Below, piece by piece: positions 10,715 through 21,714 of a DNA stretch of 64,000 nt (position 1 is its first letter; every line of letters begins with the position of its first letter). The position numbers and the translations under genes are program-made. The stretch is from positions 108,435,498 through 108,499,497 of the forward strand of contig JAKSZU010000004.1 of NCBI GenBank assembly GCA_026018925.1, in the 5' to 3' direction. Source of the stretch: Tupaia tana. Lineage: Eukaryota; Chordata; Mammalia; Scandentia; Tupaiidae. The notes under the pieces were generated by a model that saw only the letters and a program-made list of their open reading frames with translations, was not told the DNA's origin and did no database searches.

Positions 10715-11185
10715 TGTTCTGTTTTTAAATTATTTATAGAAAGGAAAATATACAGATTTTTTTTTCAACAAAAAAATGTACATTTTCTTTTGTCTGGAAG
10801 TATTTCTTCCCTTTGCACCCCCTCCCCCCATCGACTCCTCTCCCTTACGGTCTCTGGTATCTAACTTATCCTCTCTGCTGTTATAGCTTTGGGTCTTTCC
10901 ATTTCTGCCATAGAGTGCAGACATGTCGTACACACTGAGCAGGGATATATAGTGTGCGTTTTTCAAAGTCTGGCTCACTTTACTTAACAAGAAGTCTCTT
11001 ATATTCATCCACTTTTAATCAAATGGCAGGGTCTTATTGATTCTTATGGCCGAGTAGTATTCTATTTTTTATATGGGCCACAGTTTTTCAATCCAGTCAT
11101 CAGGTCTTGGGCACTTAGGTTGGCTCCATGTCTCAGCAATTGTGGATAATGCTGCAATAAACAGGATGTGCAAATGTCTTTCCTG
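10715..11185 (-). mobile_element. L1 3' end (ORF2 C-terminus and 3' UTR), antisense
   Basis: The minus-strand frame over about 11060-11185 reads ...IAETWSQPKCPRPDDW..., a recognisable L1 ORF2 C-terminal block. The rest, towards 10757 (T-run), is L1 3' UTR-like, with the 'aagtggatgaatataagag' type region. It is broken by stops and encodes no functional protein. It joins directly to an ORF2 piece of opposite strand at 11186. Confidence 0.75.
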
Positions 11186-11508
11186 CAAAAAGACAGAAAA
11201 AGAAAAATACAGACCAAATCCTCAATGAATACTAATGCAAAAATTCTCAATAAGACACTAACAAATTGAATCCAACAGCATATGAAGAAGTTATACACTA
11301 CAATAAAAGGCTTTATCCCAGGGATGCAAGGATGGTTCAACATATGCAATTCAATAAATGCAATACATCACATCAACAGGAAGAAAGACAAAAACCATAT
11401 GATCATATCTATAAATGCAGAAAAAAAGTAGCTGATAAAATACAACATCTCTACATGATCAAGATTCTCAGCAATATAGAGGTTGGAGAGACATTCCGCC
11501 ACACAACA
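11186..11508 (+). mobile_element. L1 ORF2 fragment (RT region), sense
   Basis: Clear nucleotide match to the L1 ORF2 reverse-transcriptase region: 'atcccagggatgcaaggatg', 'gttcaacatatgcaattcaa' and 'aaaaaccatatgatcatatc'. The frame is broken. Its orientation is opposite to the adjoining 10715-11185 piece, which fits a twin-primed, inverted L1 with an internal deletion. Confidence 0.85.
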
Positions 11509-11514
11509 GAAGTA

Positions 11515-11584
11515 TTGGGTCGTCCGAAAAGTCATGATGTATTTTTCTATGCAAAAATGTGTCATGACTTTTCCAACTACTGAA
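11515..11584. mobile_element. Short mariner-like MITE
   Basis: A 70-bp near-palindrome: left arm 'ttgggtcgtccgaaaagtca', right arm (read inverted) ttcagtagttggaaaagtca, with a centre near 'tttttctatgcaaaaatg'. A TA dinucleotide lies on both sides (11513-11514 and 11585-11586), as expected for mariner. It resembles the logic of primate MADE1, but the sequence differs. Confidence 0.72.
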
Positions 11585-11586
11585 TA

Positions 11587-12507
11587 ATTCTTGTCTTATG
11601 ACTGGTTTGGGGTAAAAGTAGTTCTGTTTCTATGATGCATCTTGGAAAGAGAAATTCTGGTTTCTATGGCTTGCCTTGGGGGAGAATGAGGGCTGAGGGA
11701 CCGGAGGGAAGGCAGGTAGGAGAAGGTCCGTGAGACTCCAGTGTTGAGGCTGCTTCTGAGGCCGGCCAATGTCCATTAGGTCAAAGTAGTCAGCATGCCA
11801 CAGAACCATAGACTGGGTGCTATTTTCTGAGCCCCCAACAAGCTGCACTAATGAATTCTGACACATGCAATGTACTATCACATTAGCTAATTAATGTGAC
11901 GTGCTGTCATCGTAATATCATATTCAGGACCTAGCAGAGGTCGGGCTGGGAATCTTTCCATTCAGCTTAGGAAGAGGCTAAGATTCAAGATTCAGTAACT
12001 CTTCAGTCTAATCTAACCCATTACTGGAGAGAAGAAATGAAAGCCCTGTTTTCCTAAATCTTAGTTTAATGTCTTTCTACACAGCATGCTCTCAACCCTT
12101 GACTGTTAGCTAGACATTTCTTGTTCAACTAACTACTTTATTTATTTATATCCTCTTGGCTTCCAAGAATATTTGAGTGACATTATGTGATAGTTATGCC
12201 ACAGCCTTACTTTATTATATACGTATAGAGCTTCTGGCTGTGATTGTATTGCAGGAAACACAGGTTTTATAATCATTTGGATTATTTTCATTTATTTTAA
12301 TGACCTATTAAAATAATGATATGGTTGATTCAATCAACGAAAGTGTTTAAGAATGTTGAAAATAATGACTCCCTCGAAGAAAAAAAAAAGTCAATTCAGA
12401 GGTCATCTGTGGGTGTTAAGGCGGAAGTCTTCCCAAACAACATGCTACAGCTGTGCACCCCTCGGCTCAAAGAGAGAGAAGAGCACCAACAGCTCCTGTG
12501 CATCTCA
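11587..12507. other. Unique AT-rich stretch
   Basis: No repeat family or coding exon recognised. AT-rich between about 12040 and 12360. Confidence 0.4.
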
Positions 12508-12744
12508 GAATTTGAGGTGGTGTGGTGGTGAAGGCACTGGACTCTGCCTGTCTCGAGTCCCAGACCCGGTGGCTTGAAAATCACTCCAGGTGTCTGTGCG
12601 TGCGTGCCCCAAACCCCAGGAGAATGGAGGAGAAGGGCTGTGGCGTGGCCATCTCCCTAAGGTGCTATTTCTCACCTTCCTTCTCTCTGTTGCTCTCCTC
12701 TCCAGCAAGTGCACATGCTATAGCAAAAACCGTTAAAAAAAAAT
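12508..12744 (+). mobile_element. SINE-A2
   Basis: Head 'gaggtggtgtggtggtgaag', GT segment 'gtctgtgcgtgcgtgcccc', 'ggagaatggaggagaagggc', CT tract, A-tail. The tRNA-like part has small deletions and box B is decayed (ctcgagtcccag). Confidence 0.85.
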
Positions 12745-12958
12745 TGACCAATAATTTTCCAAATTTCCATCCCCACTAGGTTGTGACAACACAAAAAGGG
12801 ACCCTTTGGCTAGTAAGTGAGATGACTCACTTAACACGCTGTGGAACACGATGAGCCTTGCACATCCACCAAAATGAAATACACATTGGGCGACAAGAGA
12901 AGATCTGTCCTCCCAAACACGGTGTAGTTAAGATCACATCATAAGAAATCGAGGCAAC

Positions 12959-13226
12959 TGGGACCAGCAGTTAGCGTAATGGCTATGTCACTGGACTCCC
13001 ACGTAGTCGACCGCGGTTCGAGTCCCGGACCCGGTGGCTTAAACTCAAGCCGGGCGCGTGTGCGTGCGTGCCCAAGTTCCCGAGAGGAGAATGGAGGAGA
13101 AGGGGTTGCAGCGTGGCCATCCCCCCTGGGGGGTGATTTCCTGCTTTCTGTCTCTCTGTCTCTCTCTGTCTGTCTGGTGAGCGCACGCGCCCTATAGCAA
13201 AAACCTCTCAAAAAAAAAAAAAAAAA
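12959..13226 (+). mobile_element. SINE-A1, full length with TSD
   Basis: Intact box A (tagcgtaatgg) and box B (ggttcgagtcc). TSD agaaatcgaggcaac at 12944-12958 with one mismatch at 13227-13241. A well preserved young copy. Confidence 0.95.
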
Positions 13227-13365
13227 AGAAATTGAGGCAACGTTTGCCTTCATTCTCACTGTGTATTGTTTTCAGAGTTAAGATTAATAAATTCCTTAGA
13301 CAACTGGCATCCCAGCCTTTAGTTGATGGCTACATTTGCATAACAATAATAACTCCTTTCCAAGA

Positions 13366-13390
13366 GTGTGTGTGTGTGTGTGTGTGTGTG
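13366..13390 (+). repeat. (TG)n microsatellite
   Basis: About 12 TG units, not inside a SINE. The surrounding 13242-13957 is otherwise unique sequence with no gene seen. Confidence 0.9.
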
Positions 13391-13957
13391 CTCGCACATG
13401 CACGAGAGAGCAATGTGGTGTGTTAGCTAGTAGGCGTGCATGTGTCTGCGTTTCTAGGGCCCAAGGGATAAAATTACGGTGAAAAATTTAGAGGCAGTCT
13501 ATTATCTGAACTTGCCCGAAACTGGTTTCACGCTTCTTCATTTTAATAGGACTCAAATGAAAGGTGCTGACTCATTAAGAGGCTGCACTGAGAGGTGTGA
13601 ATTCTGAGCCTCTGGCTAGGTATAGCTGTAGGTTATTATTTCAAAAAGGCGAGAAAATTATTTTACCTAATGTTTAAGGAATCACATTTGAAGTTCAGAC
13701 CTGCAAGATCTGTTTACAGGGGCTTTCAGAACTGAGGAATATTTCAGGCTGTTGTCATAGCACTGCCAAGAACACATTTTATTCAAAAGCACTACAAGAG
13801 GCAAAATGAATATAGATTTTAATTTAATTTTTTACCAGTAGAGTGGAGAGAGTAATCATGACAAATTCATAGGTTGTTATGTCTGCCATGTAATAAGAGG
13901 TCAATGGTCATCATTGACATTGTAATAAAATAATAATATACTAATGGTTTTCAAAAA

Positions 13958-14188
13958 AAGTTTATTGCCACCGGGTGGGTACACTCACCTGAGGGAGATG
14001 AAGCACCCCCAGTGGGTTGTGGTCACACCATAATATTTTCTCTCCCATTTCTCCATCCTATCAGTGCTTTAGAAATAAAAACACACGTCTGGCATGTTTC
14101 TCAAGCCACCAGAGCCAGGATTCAAAACGTGGTCAGTCATGTGGGATCTGGCTCCCTAATCAATGCTTAGCCACTGTGCTAGGGCCAG
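13958..14188 (-). mobile_element. Old SINE-A2
   Basis: Antisense and strongly diverged: 'ggtacactcacctgagggag', 'cccccagtgggttgtggtca', 'ccattt-ctccatcc' and a head complement 'gtgctagggcca'. The body contains small insertions. Confidence 0.65.
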
Positions 14189-14426
14189 ACCTGGTTCTCA
14201 AACTTTACATTTTAACCATAAAATTCACTACACAATATTATCTTCAAAGGAAGCCCTCTGTGTAGAACATGTGTATAAAACAGAGTTATGGTGGAAGAGA
14301 GAGTAGAGACTGACCCTCAGCAAATCTCTCAGCTACAACTCCCACCTCCACCCTTGCTGGGGCTCTGTAGAGCATATTTGGAGAAGCATCGCTTCTTATA
14401 TTATCTTTCTGTATCTTTTCTTTTTC

Positions 14427-14684
14427 TTTTTTTGGAGAGGTTTTTGCTATAGGGCATGTGTGCTTGCCAGAAAGACGGAGAGAGACAGAGAGACAGAAAA
14501 TGAGAAATCACCCCCCAGGGGGGATGGCCACGCCGCAATCCGTTCTCCTCCATTCTCCTCTCTGGATCTTGGGCACGCACGCACACGCGCCCGGCGTGAG
14601 TTTAAGCCACTGGGTCCAGGACTTGAATCACAGTCGACTACGTGGGAGTCCAGCGACATAGCCATTACGCTAACTGCTGGTCCT
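14427..14684 (-). mobile_element. SINE-A1, full length
   Basis: Antisense, complete from the T-rich tail to 'aactgctggtcc'. Box B complement is ggacttgaatc (decayed). TSD not clear because the flanks are T-rich. Confidence 0.92.
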
Positions 14685-14732
14685 TTTCTTTATCTTTTTT
14701 GATAAATTTCCAACTACAGAACACTCCCACCC

Positions 14733-14734
14733 CC

Positions 14735-14770
<36 letters not shown>
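14733..14770 (+). repeat. (CA)n microsatellite
   Basis: About 18 CA units between two antisense SINE-A1 copies. Confidence 0.95.
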
Positions 14771-14771
<1 letters not shown>

Positions 14772-14811
14772 ATAATTTCAGAACAGGTTATTTGGCAAAT
14801 ATATGAAGTAT

Positions 14812-15070
14812 ACTTTTTTTCTTTTGGAGAGGTTTTTGCTATAGGGTGCATACGCTCACCAGAAAGACAGAGACAAAGAGATAGAAAGTGAGAAATCACC
14901 CCCGGGGGGGATGGTCACACCTCAATCTCTTCTCTTCCATTCTCCTCTCGGGATCTTGGACACACATGCACACGTGCCCGGCATGAGTTTAAGCCACCAG
15001 GTCCGGGACTGGAACCGTGGTCAACTACATAGGAGTCCAGCGACATAGCCATTACGCTAACTGCTGGTCC
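14812..15070 (-). mobile_element. SINE-A1, full length
   Basis: Antisense copy ending 'taactgctggtccc'. Short flanking repeat gaagtata on both sides fits a TSD. Confidence 0.92.
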
Positions 15071-15074
15071 CAGA

Positions 15075-15320
15075 AGTATATCTCATCTCTAATGATAGTA
15101 ACAAGTCTCTTATGAAGGGCTTACCCATTTACTCAGTGCTTTAGACATATCGTCTCTAGTTCTCACTCCAATTCCGTGCGACTGGCATTACTACCCTTAT
15201 TTCGAATGGGGAACAGGAGACCCGAAGAGATAACAGAGGCTGTTTACTTAGTGGGAAGTCTGAGCCCAGTTTTCCTCAAAGCTCAAGCTTTGTCCACTCT
15301 ACCATGATTCTCAAACAGAA
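15075..15320 (-). mobile_element. MIR SINE remnant
   Basis: Antisense MIR order: 'tactcagtgctttagacata', 'tgcgactggcattactaccc', 'aatggggaacaggagacccg'. Diverged. Confidence 0.6.
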
Positions 15321-15984
15321 AATTCATGAAATGCTAGAGGTCAAGCCTAAGTTTTAACTTCAGTTTCCACTTTGTAATCACCTGGAAACTTTCACGTGTG
15401 GCTGGTCTGGGCTTCTGCGCTCTTACCTGCTTTTGTTAGCAATCATGTTGTTGCCAAGCAGCGCTGCTCTAAGGGCTCCTACTGATGAGAGAAGGGCAGA
15501 GGTGGACCGAAAGGTAAATGGTGTGTTTGGGCCAAATGATGTCACAGCAGGAGCAGTTCAGGGACAGGACGGTGGTGTGCAGACAGTAACACGCGAGGAA
15601 ATGTGCGGGCACATGGAACTCTGAGCAACCGGGGCTGCAGGGGACAGTGCCCTGCTCCTTGCAGACTGCGATCAAGTTTCAGCTAAACGTTACTCGGCAG
15701 AAGGTTAATGCTATCCTTTTGAAGTCTGTTATGTTCGTATTAGATTTCTAGTTGGGTAAGTTGTTTTGTTATATTAGAACTCTTATTGTGAACAGTTTAT
15801 ATCTAGTTTTATATTAAAGATAGTTAAATGACATAAAAATAATTCAACATAAGAATTCTTGAGCATTTTTCTGCTGTAAAGAGGGTCTATATACAATCGC
15901 TCCCTTTTGCAGAATACCATACAGAATGAATAGTCTTCTGTCAACCAGGAATTTGGCCTTCAGATTTAGAATCTAGAGAGTGAT
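15321..15984. other. Unique stretch, no gene seen
   Basis: Mixed sequence. A 63-codon frame at 15433-15624 has no recognisable family and no supporting splice context. Confidence 0.4.
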
Positions 15985-16480
15985 TGGCCAGCAGGTGGCA
16001 TAGTCATTAGCATTCTGAACTGCAGTGCTGGAAGCCACGTGGTTGACCATGAGTTTGAATCCACTGTAAGGGACCAGCAGATGGTAAAATGGTTATGTCA
16101 CTGGACTCCCACATAGTCAATCGCAGTTCAAGTCTCATACCTGGTAGCTTAAAACGCATGCCAGGTATGTGTGCATAATCCATCCATGTGGAGTGGCCAT
16201 CCTCCCTGGGGGGGGTTATTTCTCCTTTTCTGTCTTTCTGTCTCTCTCTGCTTCTCCAAGGAACTCACACACCCTATAGCAAAAATCTCTCTCTCTCAAA
16301 ATAAAGAGAGATGGACCTAAAACACCCCCGAGTGCCCTACACCCTTCCAGTCCCAGGGTGGGAAGGAGGGGATAGCAGCATGTGACCCTGGGAAGGGCAC
16401 TTTTCTCTGTCTCTCTTTCTCTCTTTCCTGCGTGCCAGGCTCTCTATCATGAAGAATATAAATTAAAATTTAAAAAAGTT
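15985..16480 (+). mobile_element. Old SINE split by SINE-A1
   Basis: 15985-16068 is an A2-type head ('ggccagcaggtggcatagtc' with box B-like 'gagtttgaatcc'). It is interrupted by a SINE-A1 (16069-16310). 16311-16480 may be the rest of the older element ('ggaaggaggggatagcagca', CT tract, A-rich end). Confidence 0.6.
16069..16310 (+). mobile_element. SINE-A1, internally deleted
   Basis: Starts 'gggaccagcagatggtaaaa'. The segment from the GT region to 'ggccat' is shortened (ccatccatgtggagtggcc). Ends 'ccctatagcaaaaatctc'. Confidence 0.85.
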
Positions 16481-18160
16481 GAAAAAAACAAAGACTCTGA
16501 AGACTGGTTAATTCTATCAATAGTCTACTTGATTCCATGAAATCATTAGTCGACTACTTTTTTTTTCCTTTTTTACACATTCACTGAAACCTCATAAAGA
16601 ATCTTGAATATAAAATCTACTAATTCTAAGGGATGTGTATGTGTGTTTGTTCTTGAAAATGGTTTCTCTGAGCCAAAAAATTTCAGTCAGATATCTTCTT
16701 TGCTTGTAGTAGTTAATACTAATTTTTCAGAATTATTAATCCAAAAACTTAATCTTTCCCTAGTTTTTAATTCAATCTACAAATATTATTTCACCTTTGA
16801 GTCTAGCAAATCTTAACAATCATATTTCAATGAACTTTCATTAATTTGTAGTCCCATTTATAAACTTGGTTAAACTCCTTTACAAATTTTAAACTGCATT
16901 TATGAATTTAATATATTCAATTTCCTCTTTAAACACTTCAATTATCTGACTAAAAAGTTACCTCATACTTAAGTGATTCTTAGAAGTCTAATAAATTAGA
17001 CTTTTAAATACAGTGAACTTTAAGTTCTCTTAAATATTTAAATGCTGTATATAAAATTAGTAAGATTTCATCCAAAAATTATAGAACTAACTCAATTACT
17101 CAATTAGACCTTCTAAATTGGAGTTATGCAGCTACATCATTGTTCTAATAGGTCCTTATTAGTTCTTAAACATTACTAGCACCTAAAATTACACATTTTC
17201 CTTGCCTCTCCACACAAATACATAGATATTATTGTCTGTTCTTTTAACCATTTCAATAATTAATTCTAAATTTTATGAGTTTTAAAAGATGGCTTACATA
17301 GTAAAGAAACAATTATGTTACCCACAGAATTCGGGGGGATGTTATCTGACCTAGTTGAGGTTATAAGATGACTCAAACTTTTATCTGTGACAGCAATGAA
17401 ATACTCACCTGCAAGACTGAGAGGGACCGACTAGCCTCATTTTCATTTAACATGGTTATATCAAAGCCCTTCGATGGGGTGGCCCTGTAGATTATTTAGT
17501 CACATCCTACCCTTGTGATCAAGTTATGTACTATACAATTATTTCATTTACCTCAAGAGGCTGCATTCCCAGTCCAGCTTTGCTTGATTCGATTTTGCAA
17601 TTGTTTCTTAAAATACATTAATGCATTTTTCAGTTAACTCTAAAGATTTTCGGACCTGTCAAAATCTTACATTCTTTTTATATACTTTCTATCTCTTAAA
17701 ATGGAATGTGAAACATCTCCTGTGACTGGCTGACTATTCAGTCACAACTTTTAAGCTTATTCCTCTGACACAACCTATTTCTAAGACTCATGGAAATTAA
17801 TTTGAAAATCTAGCCCAGTTATTTTCAAAACTGTTCGGTTGGAAGTCTTTGCTCAATTATAATATTATAGGAGAATAATGTTTTGAATTTTTTGAAGACA
17901 AAAGCTTCAGATTCTATAATTTTGAAACAATGTGGACCTCCAGGCATGAAATTACAAGGAAAGCTTCTCCAGCTCTTATCTTTAGAGTCTTGGCCATCAG
18001 CCATAAAGGGCCACATTACTCTGGCTAGTACTATCGAGGTAAAGCAGGCCACGTGACTTGCAGGCAGGATAATTATTGAGCCATGCAAAAATATCTGGGT
18101 AAAGTTTGGCTATTACAGGTGACATGGGGTAGAGTAACAGTGGAAGATTGCTAGCTGTTA
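16481..18160. other. AT-rich, nearly repeat-free block
   Basis: The most AT-rich and least SINE-loaded stretch of the window, about 1.7 kb. No open frame of note and no recognised repeat. It may be ordinary AT-rich intergenic or intronic DNA. Confidence 0.5.
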
Positions 18161-18164
18161 TCTA

Positions 18165-18580
18165 AGAATCTGTATTTTCCTCTTCATCCTGGGCACATAA
18201 CTAGACTATATTTCCCAGACTCCCTTGCAATCAGATGTGCTCATGTGACTTGGCTCTAGCCAAAGGAATGTGAATATACATGGTATACCCCATTTTTAGT
18301 CTTGCCTCATGCAAATCTCCCTTTCTTTGTTCTCATCATTCCTTTTATGACTGGCAGGAAGGGAGGCCATGCCCAAAGCAATCTTGGCATCCACAATTTA
18401 AAGATGGCTCATCCTCCATCAGCCCTGGATAATTGCATGGATGAAGACCACTTTGTCAACCTGTTCTCCTATTCCACACTGCTACACATCAAAAAACAAG
18501 CTTACACTGTGCTAGAGTCATTACATATGTGGGGACCTGTTTCTGGTACAGCAAGCTTACCTTAACTAACACAGCAAACG
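18165..18580 (+). mobile_element. MaLR (MLT1-type) LTR remnant
   Basis: Begins with 'ctagactatatttcccagac' and 'ccttgcaatcagatgtgctc', has 'aaagatggctcatcctccat' internally and ends near 'ccttaactaacaca'. This is the order of an old mammalian LTR with a 5' 'actatatttcccag' block. Subfamily not assigned. Confidence 0.5.
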
Positions 18581-19327
18581 ACTGATCAGGTCAGTCTCTC
18601 TGACCTCCATGGTTAGAGTCTTTGCCATTAATCTCTCAAACAGAAGGTGCTCATTGGCCATGCCCACTCAGAACACTGTAAATTTGAGGCTGGTCAGCAG
18701 TGGGGCCTGCTACATAAACACACGACAGACCAGATCTTGAATCATTCGGAGTACATTCCAATTCCCTTGGCTTCAGACACCATCGCGCCCTGACTTAGTC
18801 ATACCGGAGTTGATCGGGGAGGGATGCATCCTCTATTACTGGAGTTTTGAGACTTCTTCTGATGGTGACAGTTGACTCTATACAGAGTGGCCAGCTTCCT
18901 CGTCACCAACACCAATGGCTCAGTCATCCCAGAAGTCAGCAGGGTACATCTCCATCACAGAAACAGCCCATGCTGGGGAAGAGGTTGGAAGAATGAGGAA
19001 TTACAGCCAAATGGTCTGACAGTCTCCTGGACCACGATTACTAGAGTGGGCTGGTCTTTATCTCTAGAGCCATCCAGTCAGAGACGAGATCTCCAGGCAA
19101 CACACTCCACTCACAGAGCCTTTGTGTAAGGGGTTCTTCCTTTATGAGTGACCCTCCCATCTACTCTGGGCTGAGTGCTCTCAGGGTTTGAGTTTCGTCT
19201 CATCCACTCTCAGAAGCCTGTGGTCCTGTAGCCTGAGTTAGCATCTCCTTTCTCCATGTTTCCATAGTACAATGAGCATGTTTTTATGTATTTGCCAACT
19301 TCACATTTATTTACTGTTATGAAAAGA
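18581..19327. other. Unique stretch, no gene seen
   Basis: Mixed composition. The 85-codon frame at 18872-19129 matches no family I recognise. Confidence 0.4.
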
Positions 19328-19335
19328 TATCTATT

Positions 19336-19605
19336 GGGACCAGCAGTTAGCATAATGGCTATGTCACTGGACTCCCATGTAGTCGACCATGGTTCGAGTC
19401 CTGGACCCGGTGGCTTAAACTCACACCGGGCATGTGTGCGTGTGTGCACAAGATCCCAAGAGGAGAATGGAGGAGAAGGGATTGTGGCGTGGCCATCCCC
19501 CCTGGGGGGTGATTTCTCACTTTCTGTCTCTCTGTCTCTCTCTGTTTCTCCGGCGAGCACACATGCCCTACAGCAAAAAAACCTCTTCAAAAAAAAAAAA
19601 AAAGC
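19336..19605 (+). mobile_element. SINE-A1, full length with TSD
   Basis: Box A tagcataatgg and box B ggttcgagtcc retained. TSD tatctatt at 19328-19335 and 19606-19613. Confidence 0.94.
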
Positions 19606-19689
19606 TATCTATTAATGACTTAATGAGCATTTATTTGGTTATCATATAGACTGAACAACAAATAAATTATCTGCAATTTCAATCCACAA

Positions 19690-19857
19690 CTCTTTTTTTT
19701 AAGAATTATTTTAGTTAACTTAATTATTATTATTATCATTTTTAATTTGGCCAGAGAGAGAGAAAGTGAGAAAGCAAACCTCCAGGTCTGGGACTTGAAC
19801 TGTGGTTGGCCATGCAAGAGCCCAGCGCCTTTAACCACCACACCTTTTGCCAGCCCC
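19690..19857 (-). mobile_element. SINE-C with TSD
   Basis: Antisense: 'tttttaatttggccagagag', then 'gtgagaaagcaaacctccag' and head complement 'ccacaccttttgccagcccc'. TSD tcaatccacaa at 19679-19689 and 19858-19868. Confidence 0.9.
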
Positions 19858-19868
19858 TCAATCCACAA

Positions 19869-20939
19869 GTCTTATGTCACCATATAATCAGAATCCATAT
19901 TTCACTCATCACTACTCTAGGTGTAGGATTGCTTCCTCTCAGCATCTCAATGATATTAATAGTTCTCTAAGTTTCGCTGTATTTTCCAGGACAGAGACAG
20001 AACATGAAAGGCATTAAAGGGTTAAATGTGTAGCAATCTGCTTGACACAAAGAGAAAAAGATACAAAGAAATTTTAATAAAAATACAACCCTACCAGGAC
20101 CTGGACTCATTACCTCTGCAATATAAGGAAGACACCAGGCAATGTGAATTTACAGGTGTTAATTAGCCAACAGAGGGCTCCTCAATTGTTCCCACAGTAC
20201 CATACAAACAGAGAGAAATAGAAAAATTCAATCAAAGAGCATTCCCTGCCTCACAGGAAGGACTGCATGCGTGCACTATGTCATGCAAATCAGGTTTAAT
20301 TTACTGCATGTTTTTCTGCTTCCACCAAATTTGTTGAAGAAAATGGATCTTTCTCTGCTCATAGCTGTAAATTCCTGAATCGTCAATGCATGCTCAGATC
20401 AAAATGTTGTTTCCCAATGATGCTTAAATGTAACAGAAGAAATTCTCTATGCAAAAAATATTTCATGGCTATCCCCATAGGCAGTGACAATTTGGAAATG
20501 TCCCGCGCAGCTCTGCAGAGTGGAGTGTACGGGGGGACTGGAGCATGGGTAGGATCTTGTTTTGAACCCAAGCTCTGCTAGGGATTCCTATTTCTTCCCA
20601 GAGAACTGAGAATTAACCATGATAATGATTTGCACGAGGGTGATTTAAAATATACCCCTGTAGCCACAATTAATTAAAACACATTCACAATTAAACATAA
20701 GTAACACTTTGGGGGAGATTATCTGCACAATGTCAAACCGCTGGTCTAATGCTGCCCTCAGTGCATCGATCTGTTTTCATGGTGAATCGTGGACACAGGC
20801 ACAGGTGGGTTCAGCCTGTCAGTGCAATTATGATAATCCAGCCACTTCCATTTTCTCATTAGGGTGGTCACTCATGGAGCCCCTGCCATCCTGGTTCGCT
20901 GTGTTTTTCTGGGCACTTTGAAGATGCAGCGTGTTGTAA
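19869..20939. other. Unique AT-rich stretch with TAATTA motifs
   Basis: Contains 'ccacaattaattaaaacaca' near 20662-20681 and several ATTA/TAAT words between 20595 and 20850. This composition is common in developmental enhancers but is not specific. No exon recognised. Confidence 0.35.
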
Positions 20940-21180
20940 TTAGAGCTAACACTTGAGCTGACAATTACACGGTGCTTACCACGTGTGAAGCACTATGCAA
21001 ATCACTTTTTAAATATTCATGTTCATCTATTCAGTCCTCATAGCAAACTTATGAGGTAGTCACTTCTATCTCCATGCAGCATAGGAAGTAACTGAGGCAC
21101 AAAGAGGTTCAGTAAGTTCACTAAAGTCCTACAGCCCATAAAGGGCAGAGGGGGGATTCAAACTCACATTCAGTTTAGGA
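20940..21180 (-). mobile_element. MIR SINE, well preserved
   Basis: Antisense MIR core: 'cacgtgtgaagcactatgca', 'cctcatagcaaacttatgag' and 'actgaggcacaaagaggttc' in order. It covers most of the MIR length. Confidence 0.8.
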
Positions 21181-21196
21181 GTCTTTCTTTCTTCTT

Positions 21197-21461
21197 CTTT
21201 TTTTTTGGGGGGGGGAGAGGTTTTTGCTATAGGATGCATGCACTCACCAGAAAGAGAGAGACAGAGAGACAGAAACTGAGAAATCACCCCCAGAGGGGAT
21301 GGCCATGCCACAATCCCTTCTCCTCCATTCTACTCTCGGGATCTTGGGCACGCACGTGCATGCGCCCAGCATGAGTTTAGGCCACTGGATCCGGGACTCA
21401 AACTGTAGTCAACTACATGGGAGTTCAGTGACATAGCCATTATGCCAACTGCTGGTCCCAG
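21197..21461 (-). mobile_element. SINE-A1, full length
   Basis: Antisense, T- and G-rich start, ends 'aactgctggtccca'. Flanks 'aggagtctttct' and 'aggggtctttct' (one mismatch) fit a TSD. Box B decayed (tcaaactgtag). Confidence 0.92.
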
Positions 21462-21714
21462 GGGTCTTTCTAACCATGACCCCTGCTGCCCCAGTTCCCA
21501 AGGAGGCTGTGTCAAATGAACAGATATGGCCCAAAAACCAGATTGAAAGGGGTGATATAATTTATCAAAACGGAGATGTGATTAATGACTACCAATAGAT
21601 GGTTCTCAGAACGGAATGCGTAAGCTTATTGGCAGCTCAGTAAGTGTCTCCTGGTGTCATGTGTCTTGTGACAAGCACACACTAGCATTTTAGCTTCCTG
21701 GTTCATATCACTAT

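Noticed and set aside
10715-11508. An intact, active L1
   Set aside because: Only ORF2 fragments are present, with stops, an inversion and a large deletion.
12959-13040. True tRNA genes
   Set aside because: The tRNA-like heads have box A and box B but no proper cloverleaf ends, and they continue into SINE bodies with poly(A) and TSDs.
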